Positions 6,596 through 13,475 of a stretch of DNA of 14,035 nt are shown here, piece after piece (within the stretch, counting starts at the first letter, position 1; every line of letters starts with the position of its first letter). The stretch covers positions 1-14,035 of the forward strand of contig JARRNO010000105.1 in NCBI GenBank assembly GCA_037384885.1, in the 5' to 3' direction. The notes beneath the pieces were generated by a model, which saw nothing but the letters and a program-made list of their open reading frames with translations, searched no databases and was not told the origin of the DNA. Position numbers and translations under genes: made by a program. This stretch comes from JARRNO01 sp037384885 (GTDB lineage Bacteria > Acidobacteriota > UBA4820 > DSQY01).

Positions 6596-7891
6596 ATGTT
6601 TGAAAAACTTACCGACCGGCTTCAGGGCGCCGTCCGACAGCTTCGCGGGCGGGGCCGCATTACCGAAGACAACATCAAGGACGGCATCCGGAATGTGAGG
6701 CTTGCGCTCCTGGAAGCGGACGTTCATGTCTCCGTCGTGAAGGACCTCATCGCGGGCGTGAAGGAAAAGGCCCTCGGGCAGGAGGTCCTTCAAAGCCTCT
6801 CTCCGGACCAGCACTTTATCAAGATCCTGAACGAAGAACTGGTCCGGGTACTCGGCGAGGGACAGGCGGGGCTGGCTTTTCCAGCCATGCCGCCCGGCGT
6901 GATTCTGCTCGCCGGCCTCCAGGGGTCGGGTAAGACGACCACGGCGGGAAAGCTTGCGCGGTACTTCATGAAAGACGGCCATTCGGCCATGCTGGTGCCC
7001 GCCGATGTGCACCGGCCGGCGGCGCGCCGGCAGCTTGAAGTGGTGGCCTCGGAGGTGGGGGCGGAATTTTTCGCCGGGGAGGGCGGAGACGCCGTCAAGA
7101 TCTGCCGCAAGGCGGTGGAAGCCGCCCGCAAGAGCGGGGTTCACCGGGTCATCGTGGACACTGCGGGACGGCTGGACATCGACGACGAACTCATGGAGGA
7201 ACTCGCCGCCATATCCAATGCCGTGAAACCCGACGAGATAGGAACGGCCAAGGCGTTCCACGGAAAGGTCAACCTGACCGGTGTCGTGCTCTCGAAGGCG
7301 GACGGAGACGCCCGCGGCGGGGCGGCGCTTTCGGTCAAGGCCGTGACCGGCCTGCCGGTCAAGCTCGTGGGCGTGGGGGAAAAGATGGACGCCCTCGAGC
7401 CTTTCTATCCCGACCGCATGGCTTCCCGCATTCTCGGAATGGGCGATGTTCTCGGTCTCATCGAGAAGGCGCAGGAAGCCGTGGAGGAGAAAGAAGCCGA
7501 GGCGGTTGCCCGAAAACTGCGAAAAGGCCAATTCACCCTTGACGATTTTCGCGATCAGCTTCGTTACATGAAGAAGCTCGGGCCGATCGGAAACGTTCTG
7601 GGAATGGTGCCGGGTATGGGGGGCCTGAAGGGGTTTGATCCCGACCAGGTCGACGAAGGGCGGCTCAAAAGAATTCAGGCTGTTCTCGATTCCATGACTC
7701 CCTTCGAGCGGTCGCATCACAAGGTCCTGGACGGCAGCCGGCGGCGCCGGATCGCGCGGGGGGCAGGCGTCAGCATTGCAGAAGTCAACCAGGTTGTGAA
7801 GCAGTATCTCACGGTGCGCAAGATGATGCAGCAGTTGAAGAAAAGCGGCATGAAAGGCATGATGAGATCCATGCGGGGGCGGTTTCGTTAG
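6596..7891 (+). CDS. ffh: Signal recognition particle protein Ffh, with an internal deletion
   Basis: The SRP GTPase binds signal peptides of nascent membrane proteins and docks with FtsY. At 431 residues it is slightly short. The N domain carries ALLEADV (37-43); the G domain has GLQGSGKTTT (107-116), ADVHRPAA (136-143), DTAGR (188-192), SKADGDARGG (233-242) and GVGEKMDALEP (259-269). The methionine-rich M domain (about 325-431) has GMVPGMGG and the RNA-binding GSRRRRIARG. Between I215 and G216 the segment that in relatives reads roughly LLVVDAMTGQDAV is missing: the sequence runs KPDEI-GTAKAF, a clean 13-residue in-frame loss of a conserved strand and loop. All other parts look functional. 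The start ATG abuts the protease stop (TAGATG), with AAAAAGG upstream, so expression is probably coupled. Identity is certain; whether this copy is fully active is not. Confidence 0.93.
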   Translation: MFEKLTDRLQGAVRQLRGRGRITEDNIKDGIRNVRLALLEADVHVSVVKDLIAGVKEKALGQEVLQSLSPDQHFIKILNEELVRVLGEGQAGLAFPAMPPGVILLAGLQGSGKTTTAGKLARYFMKDGHSAMLVPADVHRPAARRQLEVVASEVGAEFFAGEGGDAVKICRKAVEAARKSGVHRVIVDTAGRLDIDDELMEELAAISNAVKPDEIGTAKAFHGKVNLTGVVLSKADGDARGGAALSVKAVTGLPVKLVGVGEKMDALEPFYPDRMASRILGMGDVLGLIEKAQEAVEEKEAEAVARKLRKGQFTLDDFRDQLRYMKKLGPIGNVLGMVPGMGGLKGFDPDQVDEGRLKRIQAVLDSMTPFERSHHKVLDGSRRRRIARGAGVSIAEVNQVVKQYLTVRKMMQQLKKSGMKGMMRSMRGRFR

Positions 7892-7910
7892 GACGGGGGC
7901 GCCCGGTTCG

Positions 7911-7940
7911 TTGATCGGCCGGGAGCCGGCGTGCTATACT
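7911..7940 (+). promoter_or_regulatory. Putative promoter of the receiver-kinase gene
   Basis: TTGATC (7911-7916) and TATACT (7935-7940) are 18 bases apart, just after ffh and about 38 bases before the ATG at 7979. The spacer contains a perfect 5-bp hairpin GCCGG-GAG-CCGGC (7918-7930). The -10 is good; the -35 matches four of six. Confidence 0.5.
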
Positions 7941-7978
7941 CAAATGGTTTCGCACACAGACTGACAGAGATCGGGAGC

Positions 7979-9187
7979 ATGGCGAAGAAGAAGATCTTAG
8001 TCGTTGATTACGAGCCCAAATCCCTCGACCGTCTCGTAGAGATGCTGGCGGACGGCGATTACGAGGTGGAAAAAGCACGGGACGGCGTAGCCGCGCTCGA
8101 ACGTTTCGGAGAGTTCGAACCGGATCTGGTCCTGCTTCGGACGATGCTGCCGAAGAAGCACGGATTCCAGGTATGCCAGGAGATGGTGGAGGCCTCCGGG
8201 CCGAAACACGTCCCCATCGTCATGCATTGCAGCATATACAAAAGCAAGAAGTACCGGAACGACGCCCTGAAGATCTACGGGGCTTCTGAGTACCTGGAAG
8301 ATCCCATCGACAAGGCGACGCTGAACGAGGTGTTGTCCCATCATCTCAGCGCCTCCGCAAAAGACGATTCCGCCGCCTCTGAGAAAGCGGACGCTTCGAA
8401 CCCTGCTCCGAAAGACAAGGACGGAGCCCCCGCGTCAAAAGGGAAGAACAGCGGGTCCTTCGACATCGACAAAGTTCTCGAAGACACGCTCTCCGGGCTG
8501 CAGACGGGAACGAGAAAAGGCGGCTCCGGGGCCGGGAAGCCCGCCGGAGAGGCCAAGGCGCCGCCAAAAACGAAAGCCGGGGAAGAGCCCGAGACCCTAA
8601 CCTCGGAGGAGCTCTTTTCGGACGTGATCCAAGACGTGGAAAAGCAGGCGGAAGCGCCCAAAGACACTGCCAAGGAGGTGGAGCCGCCCAAGCCGGAACA
8701 GGCTCCGACGCGTCCAACACCCCCAGCCAGGGAGTGGAGAAGGGATCAGCCCCCGCAGCTGCAAAGCCCAAAGAGCAAGCGGCGCCTCCGGTCGAAGAAA
8801 AGCGGACGCCATCCGCTGAGCCCGAACAGGGAACGCCATACGGCAACTACCTGCTCACGGAGCGCGTCGCGGTCGGCGGCATGGCGGAACTTTTCAAGGC
8901 CCGGCAGAAAGGGCTGGAAGGGTTTCAACGCATCGTCGCCATCAAACGCATCCTGCCGCATCTCGCTTCGAACTCGGATTTCGTCACCATGTTCATTGAC
9001 GAGGCCAAGCTCGCGGCGCAGCTCAACCATCCCAATATCGTCCACATCTATGATCTTGGGCGGCTTGAGGATTCTTACTTCATCGCCATGGAGTACGTCG
9101 ACGGCAAGGATCTGCGCGCCGTCCTCCGGGAGGTGGAGAACCGCGGAAAGACGTTCCCGGCCAAGGCTGTCGTCTTCCTTGCGCTGA
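7979..9187 (+). CDS. Degenerate receiver-domain protein; N-terminal part of a frameshifted receiver-kinase gene
   Basis: Residues 1-122 form a response-regulator receiver fold (KKILVVDYEP; PDLVLLRTMLPKKHGF; GASEYLEDPID). The phospho-acceptor aspartate is Arg54, the second acidic residue is Tyr11, the conserved Thr is Cys84 and the conserved Lys is Asp108, so it cannot be phosphorylated in the normal way and is a pseudo-receiver. A charged, Ala/Pro-rich linker follows with two ordered-looking pieces, FDIDKVLEDTLSGL (161-174) and TSEELFSDVIQDVEKQ (208-223). After about base 8722 the frame turns into arginine/serine-rich text that is the shadow of the kinase frame, so meaningful coding ends near residue 249. 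An extra C in the CCCCC run at 8720-8724 would join it smoothly to the kinase. ATG 7979 is preferred over GTG 7931, which overlaps the promoter. Confidence 0.7.
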   Translation: MAKKKILVVDYEPKSLDRLVEMLADGDYEVEKARDGVAALERFGEFEPDLVLLRTMLPKKHGFQVCQEMVEASGPKHVPIVMHCSIYKSKKYRNDALKIYGASEYLEDPIDKATLNEVLSHHLSASAKDDSAASEKADASNPAPKDKDGAPASKGKNSGSFDIDKVLEDTLSGLQTGTRKGGSGAGKPAGEAKAPPKTKAGEEPETLTSEELFSDVIQDVEKQAEAPKDTAKEVEPPKPEQAPTRPTPPAREWRRDQPPQLQSPKSKRRLRSKKSGRHPLSPNRERHTATTCSRSASRSAAWRNFSRPGRKGWKGFNASSPSNASCRISLRTRISSPCSLTRPSSRRSSTIPISSTSMILGGLRILTSSPWSTSTARICAPSSGRWRTAERRSRPRLSSSLR

Positions 9188-11091
9188 AGCTCTGCGCAGC
9201 GCTTCATTGCGCGCACACGGCCAAGGATATGGACGGGCGCCCGATGAACCTTGTTCATCGCGACGTGTCACCCCAGAACATCCTGATTTCCACGGCAGGG
9301 GAGGTCAAGCTCGTGGATTTCGGGATCGCGAAGGCTGCGACCAAGGCCAGCCACACCCAGTCCGGTGCGCTCAAGGGCAAACTGCTGTATATGTCGCCCG
9401 AGCAGGCCTGGGGAAAGCCCATCGACGCCCGGACCGACATCTTCTCCACCGGCACGGTCCTTTACGAGATGCTCACGGGGCGTAAGCTATTTCAGGGCAG
9501 TTCGGAAATGTCCATTCTGGAGAGCGTTCGTGAAGCCGTCCTTCCGGACCTTTCGGGAATGCGCAATTTTATCCCTGAGGGGCTCGACGCCATCCTGTCG
9601 AAAGCCCTCAAGCAGGATCCGGGCGAACGGTACCGGGACTGCCGGTCCTTCAGCCATGATCTTGAAAAATTCGCCATTCAGCAGTGGGGATCGCTCCCCA
9701 CCGCTTACGATGTGCTTGCGTTCATGACTGCGCTTTTTCCGAAGATCTACAAGCCCGAAGCGCTTGAGGCGCTGGGGGCGGAAGAGCGTCGTGAAGAAGC
9801 GGGCGTCATCGGGGACGGTCCCGCAGACGAAATGGTAACGCCGGCTGCGGAGGAGTCCCACCCGAAGATGAAGGCGCCGCCGGTAAAACCGGCTGCCCCT
9901 CCGGCAGAGGTCCCTCCGCCTAAGCCGCCTCCCCCTGCAAAACCCGCGGTCAAGCCGCCGCCTCCGTCTTCCAAACCTCCAACCGGTGAAGAAGACCACG
10001 GCATGTTCAAGGAAGTCATGGAAGGTTCATCGGGAGGCGGCAAAAAGATTGCCCTGATCGGGGGGATTGCTGCGGTCATCATCGCCGCGGTCCTGGTGGG
10101 TCTATTTGTCATGAAGCACTCGGGGCCGGCACAGGCTTCACCGGCTCAAGGGGCGAAGAATGGTCCAGCCGCCGCGGCGGCTGCCGGCCCGTCGCCCAGG
10201 CCCGCGGCTCAGCCGGAGAACAGCACATCGGGTGCGTCAAATGCCCTCCCGGCGAACTCGCCTGCGGCCCAAGCCGGCGAAGGCGCTGCGACCAGGCCTG
10301 CTCCCGCTGCTGCGAAAGCATCCGAGAAAGCTGCGGCCGCCAAAGCGGCGCAGGCCGACCGCCTAAGAAAGGCGCGCGAGAACGCGGCCTCCCAGATCAA
10401 GCGGTTCGATTCGGCCATGACCGAAGCCAAGGCGGTGGGGGCATCCAAATATGCCGCCAGCGCAATGGGTGCGCTAAACAACACCAAGAGCAACATCGAC
10501 AAGCTCTTCAAAAGCGCCGGCTCGCTGGATGACTACAACCTCGTGGCGAAGACGGCGCGAGAGGGAGTCGTCCTGGCAGGCCAGGTCAAGCAGCAGGCGC
10601 TGAATGCAAAGGCGAGCGCGCAGAAGAAGCAGCAAGAAGAGGCTGCGGCCAAGGAAGCGAAGAAGCAGGCCCCCGAGGTCCCAAAGACAACCGCCGCCCA
10701 GGGAGAGGCGCCGGAGTCGGCCAAACCGGCTGCAGCAAAATCCGAGGAAAAGGCCGCGCCGGCCAAGCCCGCTCCACCGAAACTCAAACCGGGGGATTTT
10801 GTGCCTCTCTGGAAGGTCGATGTCAAACCCAAGATCATCAAGAGAGCTCTGCCAAGATACAGCGCGTTGGCCCGCCAGCATAACGTACAGGGCACCATTT
10901 ACGTTCAGGTCACCATCAATCAGACCGGCAAAGCCACCGAGGCGAAGATCGTCAAGGGGCTTAAAAACGACTTCGGCATGAACGACGCCTGTCTCGCGGC
11001 TGCGCTGAAGAGCCGGTACAGCCCCGCCATCAAGAACGGCATTCCGGTGACGACCAATCTGACCTATTCAATCGTTCTCAAAATAGAATGA
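8734..11091 (+). CDS. Ser/Thr protein kinase - transmembrane segment - TonB C-terminal domain protein
   Basis: The frame opens at GTG 8734 without a proper ribosome site, in mid-linker, and is probably the larger part of a gene that starts at 7979. Numbering from that GTG, a Hanks-type kinase occupies about 38-315: G-loop VAVGGMAE (45-52), Lys71 in VAIK, Glu90, HRDVSPQN (175-182), DFG (195-197) and SPE (221-223). All catalytic residues are present, so it should be active in the cytoplasm. A proline-rich stretch (380-416) leads to one transmembrane helix (438-460). The periplasmic part is Ala/Pro-rich, then a helical region (530-645), then a TonB_C fold (695-785) with PRYSALARQHNVQGTIYVQV and a closing VLKIE strand. 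TonB C-termini normally contact outer-membrane partners, so the protein may link envelope state to phosphorylation; that is inference. No substrate is visible nearby. Confidence 0.85.
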   Translation: MEKGSAPAAAKPKEQAAPPVEEKRTPSAEPEQGTPYGNYLLTERVAVGGMAELFKARQKGLEGFQRIVAIKRILPHLASNSDFVTMFIDEAKLAAQLNHPNIVHIYDLGRLEDSYFIAMEYVDGKDLRAVLREVENRGKTFPAKAVVFLALKLCAALHCAHTAKDMDGRPMNLVHRDVSPQNILISTAGEVKLVDFGIAKAATKASHTQSGALKGKLLYMSPEQAWGKPIDARTDIFSTGTVLYEMLTGRKLFQGSSEMSILESVREAVLPDLSGMRNFIPEGLDAILSKALKQDPGERYRDCRSFSHDLEKFAIQQWGSLPTAYDVLAFMTALFPKIYKPEALEALGAEERREEAGVIGDGPADEMVTPAAEESHPKMKAPPVKPAAPPAEVPPPKPPPPAKPAVKPPPPSSKPPTGEEDHGMFKEVMEGSSGGGKKIALIGGIAAVIIAAVLVGLFVMKHSGPAQASPAQGAKNGPAAAAAAGPSPRPAAQPENSTSGASNALPANSPAAQAGEGAATRPAPAAAKASEKAAAAKAAQADRLRKARENAASQIKRFDSAMTEAKAVGASKYAASAMGALNNTKSNIDKLFKSAGSLDDYNLVAKTAREGVVLAGQVKQQALNAKASAQKKQQEEAAAKEAKKQAPEVPKTTAAQGEAPESAKPAAAKSEEKAAPAKPAPPKLKPGDFVPLWKVDVKPKIIKRALPRYSALARQHNVQGTIYVQVTINQTGKATEAKIVKGLKNDFGMNDACLAAALKSRYSPAIKNGIPVTTNLTYSIVLKIE

Positions 11092-11119
11092 CACATGTGA
11101 ATAACCTAAGGAGGTACCT

Positions 11120-11344
11120 GTGAGCCTCAATGACAAACAGAAGAAGTTCTATGAAGAGGCGCTCAATCAGACGAGGGATGAGATCAAAGACATCGATCAG
11201 CAGATCGAGGACGAACTGGCCAAGGTGAAGGAAAAGCTCGCGCAGCTGCAAGAGGCCAAGAAGGCGGCTCTGCAGATGCATTCGGCGGCGTGCATGAGGC
11301 TGGGCGTCAAGAACGAATTCGAAGAAGAGGAAGAGTCCGAATAG
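11120..11344 (+). CDS. Small coiled-coil protein of unknown function
   Basis: A 74-residue, highly charged protein that I do not assign to a family. Residues 5-50 form a continuous amphipathic helix with heptad-like spacing (YEEALNQTRDEIKDIDQQ, then ELAKVKEKLAQLQEAKKA), and the C-terminus is a run of glutamates (EFEEEEESE). It has no signal peptide or membrane segment and should be cytoplasmic. The GTG start has an excellent AAGGAGG five bases upstream. It lies 28 bases after the kinase gene with no terminator between them, so it is likely in the same transcript and could be a partner or substrate of the kinase; nothing in the sequence proves this. Confidence 0.7.
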   Translation: MSLNDKQKKFYEEALNQTRDEIKDIDQQIEDELAKVKEKLAQLQEAKKAALQMHSAACMRLGVKNEFEEEEESE

Positions 11345-11359
11345 CGAAGCAAACAAGGC

Positions 11360-11530
11360 ACTGATTCCCAGGGTGCCCCTCTCGGGGGTGAAAAGGGAAG
11401 GCCGTGAAAATCGGCCGCGGCCCCGCCACTGTAAGCGGAGACGAAAGCGGCAACAGGCCACTGCCGGATGGTCCGGTGGGAAGGCGCCGCGAGTAGGTTG
11501 ACCCGCAAGCCAGGAGACCTGCCTCGGATG
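11360..11530 (+). ncRNA. Cobalamin (B12) riboswitch aptamer
   Basis: The conserved landmarks occur in the right order: GGTGCC (11372-11377), AAAAGGGAA (11391-11399), CCCGCCACTGTAAGCGG (11422-11438), a paired arm around 11458-11479 followed by GGGAAGG, then GAGTAGG, GACCCGC, and the B12 box AAGCCAGGAGACCTGCC (11507-11523). It lies directly before a vitamin B12 uptake operon. Binding of cobalamin by such aptamers normally shuts off expression of the genes downstream. Confidence 0.95.
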
Positions 11531-11534
11531 CACC

Positions 11535-11565
11535 AACGAATGCCCTCGCGGGAGGGCGAATCGTT
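11535..11565 (+). promoter_or_regulatory. Hairpin after the riboswitch aptamer
   Basis: GCCCTC (11542-11547) and GAGGGC (11552-11557) form a stem with loop GCGG. It is extended by AACGA (11535-11539) and TCGTT (11561-11565) across a small internal loop. By position it could be the loop that docks with the aptamer or an anti-terminator partner. Confidence 0.5.
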
Positions 11566-11625
11566 AGCGCGCCGGAAATCACCTCCGAGACTCATGGAGG
11601 TTCGATGCATCGGGCGCGCTTTTTT
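11566..11625 (+). terminator. Intrinsic terminator with nested ribosome-site-sequestering hairpin
   Basis: AGCGCGCC (11566-11573) pairs with GGCGCGCT (11613-11620), followed at once by six T (11620-11625). Inside it, ACCTCC (11581-11586) pairs with GGAGGT (11596-11601), hiding the ribosome site of btuF. The start codon at 11605 lies in the closed structure and the T-tract falls on codons 6 and 7 of btuF. It is the likely expression platform of the riboswitch, able to act on transcription and translation. Confidence 0.75.
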
Positions 11626-12504
11626 GATGTCCTCCTTTTATGGATATTGCTGGTGCTGCCTGCGGTCTCGTGTTCGCGGCGGGCGCCTCGACGCCCATCG
11701 GACCGTTGGATCACCCTGGCCCCCAGCATGACGGAGGTCCTTTACGCCGTCGGCGCGGGAAAGGAACTCGCCGGGGTCTGCGCACCCGCGGATTATCCGC
11801 CGGCGGCCGCATCCATTCCTGTGGTCGCTTCGTGGGAGAAGGTAGACATCGAGGCGATCGTATCTTCAGGCGCCTCCGCCTGCTTCACCGTGAACGGAAT
11901 GCAAAGCCCGGAAACCCTCAACACTCTCAGGCGATTGGGCCTCAGAGTCCACAGCTTTCCCATGGAAAATCTGTCCGATCTCTATAGCGGCATTCTGAAG
12001 GTAGGTGCTCTTACCGGCCATCCCGGGCAGAGCCGGCGGGTGGTAGAACGCATGCGGCGGGAAATCTTACACATGCAGAATGCCCACCAGGGAAAAAGCA
12101 TTCCCGCCGTCGTCGTCGTGGGCTTGGATCCGCTCGTGGCCGCCGGTCGCGGAAGCTTCCTGAACGATGCGCTCTCGGTGGTCGGGTTGGAGAACAAGTT
12201 GGCCGGGAAGGGAGCGGCTTACCCGGCGGTGTCCCTTGAAGACCTTGCCGTGGCCGGTCCGAAGGTCGTGATTCTTTCTGACGATGGAATACCCAAGTCG
12301 AGACAGAGGGCGTTTATCGAGCGGCTGAACGGCCTTCTTAAAAAACCGGCCGTCCTGATTTCGGTGCCCGGTGACTGGCTCGCAAGGCCGGGACCGAGAA
12401 TCGTCATGGCGTTGCAGGGGTTGTCATCAGCGCTTCGCGTGCGTGGAAAGACGCTCGTGGACGCGGCCGGACCCTGTCGGCAAAGCGAGGGCGGGAAATC
12501 ATGA
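11605..12504 (+). CDS. btuF: Cobalamin ABC transporter substrate-binding lipoprotein BtuF
   Basis: A 299-residue periplasmic binding protein of the BtuF/FepB class. It opens with a signal sequence ending in a plausible lipobox LPAVSC (Cys23), so it is probably a lipoprotein. Recognisable segments are WITLAPSMTEVLYAVGAGKELAGVC (about 35-60), VVASWEKVDIEAIVSSGAS, the backbone helix region around 125-165, and FLNDALSVVGLENKL (about 186-200). It should capture B12 in the periplasm and pass it to the permease encoded next. GGAGG is four bases before the ATG and is sequestered in the riboswitch platform. Its stop overlaps the next start as ATGA. Corrinoid specificity comes from the riboswitch; the fold alone would also fit a haem or siderophore binder. 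Confidence 0.88.
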   Translation: MHRARFFDVLLLWILLVLPAVSCSRRAPRRPSDRWITLAPSMTEVLYAVGAGKELAGVCAPADYPPAAASIPVVASWEKVDIEAIVSSGASACFTVNGMQSPETLNTLRRLGLRVHSFPMENLSDLYSGILKVGALTGHPGQSRRVVERMRREILHMQNAHQGKSIPAVVVVGLDPLVAAGRGSFLNDALSVVGLENKLAGKGAAYPAVSLEDLAVAGPKVVILSDDGIPKSRQRAFIERLNGLLKKPAVLISVPGDWLARPGPRIVMALQGLSSALRVRGKTLVDAAGPCRQSEGGKS

Positions 12505-13475
12505 GCCTCCGGGAAAAGCGCGCCATTCTGGCTGTTGCGCTGGCGCTCTGCACGGCTCTCTGCGCCGCACTTTTTATCGCCTGGCCAGGTGGAGGCGCTT
12601 CGGGCGCGGCCGTGTTCAGCAGCCGCATATTCTGGCAGATCCGCGTGCCGGAAGCCGCCACGGCCTTTCTGGTCGGGGGCGTTCTCGGCCTCAGCGGCCT
12701 GCTTTTCCAGCTTGTACTGAGGAACCCCCTTGCAGATCCATACGTCCTGGGCGTCGCCGGAGGAAGCACATTCGGCGCCGTCGCGGTCATTCTCCTTGCC
12801 GGAAGCGCGGCGGCTTGGATCGGGCTGCCGCTGCGGGGGGCGGCGGCCTTCGGCGTCGGCCTGGCGACGCTCTTCTTTTTATTGCGCCTGGCCGGGGGGA
12901 GGGCGGAGACGCTTCTTCTCGGCGGAGTCATCGTGAACACGGCTTTTGCCGCGGGTGCGAGGATTCTCACGGTGTGGCTTTCTCCGGAACAGCTTTCCTA
13001 CGTTACGGCATTTTTGATCGGATTCATACCCACACCACCCCTATGGGAGCCCCTGCTTCTTCTTCCGCCGTGCGTTTATGTGCTGGTGCGCTTTATGGCA
13101 AGGGGACGCGGCCTTGACCTGCTTCTCTTCTCCGACGACGAAGCGCGGTCTCTTGGGCTCGACGTGTCTTCGGTGCGGCGGGAGGCCTTGTTTCTGGCTA
13201 CTCTTCTCTCGGCCGCCGCAGTGACCCTGGCGGGAATGATCGGCTTCGTCGGCCTGCTCGTTCCTCATGGAGCCCGCTGGCTGGCTGGGCACCGTCACCG
13301 GGCGCTGGTGCCGCTGTCGTTCCTGATGGGCGCCGCCTTTCTTCTCGGAGCGCAGGCCCTGGCAAAGGTCATGGCGTCGTCCTTTTTGCTTCCGGTGGGG
13401 ACCTATACCAGCATGGTTGGAGTTCCCGCGTTCCTGGCGCTTCTGATCAAGCGTGCGAGAGGACGCAGGTCATGA
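12501..13475 (+). CDS. btuC: Cobalamin ABC transporter permease BtuC (FecCD family)
   Basis: A 324-residue polytopic membrane protein of the FecCD permease family. It shows about nine or ten hydrophobic segments and family landmarks: RVPEAATAFLVGGVLGLSG (about 49-67), the FQLVLRNPLADPYVLGVAGG segment (70-89), SLGLDVSSVRR (about 217-227), the cytoplasmic coupling region, FVGLLVPHGARWLAG (about 249-263) and PVGTYTSMVGVPAFL near the end. Two copies should form the channel with the BtuD ATPase and take B12 from BtuF. The start ATG overlaps the btuF stop, and its own stop overlaps the btuD start, so the three genes are translationally coupled under the B12 riboswitch. Confidence 0.92.
   Translation: MSLREKRAILAVALALCTALCAALFIAWPGGGASGAAVFSSRIFWQIRVPEAATAFLVGGVLGLSGLLFQLVLRNPLADPYVLGVAGGSTFGAVAVILLAGSAAAWIGLPLRGAAAFGVGLATLFFLLRLAGGRAETLLLGGVIVNTAFAAGARILTVWLSPEQLSYVTAFLIGFIPTPPLWEPLLLLPPCVYVLVRFMARGRGLDLLLFSDDEARSLGLDVSSVRREALFLATLLSAAAVTLAGMIGFVGLLVPHGARWLAGHRHRALVPLSFLMGAAFLLGAQALAKVMASSFLLPVGTYTSMVGVPAFLALLIKRARGRRS

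Noticed and set aside
6590..7720. Long minus-strand frame opposite ffh
   Set aside because: It is an antisense shadow of a certain gene in GC-rich DNA, with no ribosome site and no recognisable domain.
7892..7930. Intrinsic terminator after ffh
   Set aside because: GC-rich palindromes are present but no T-tract follows.
8723..9187. C-terminal 155 codons of the receiver frame
   Set aside because: The text is arginine/serine-rich and lies over the intact kinase domain in another frame, so it is not likely to be real protein even though the frame stays open.
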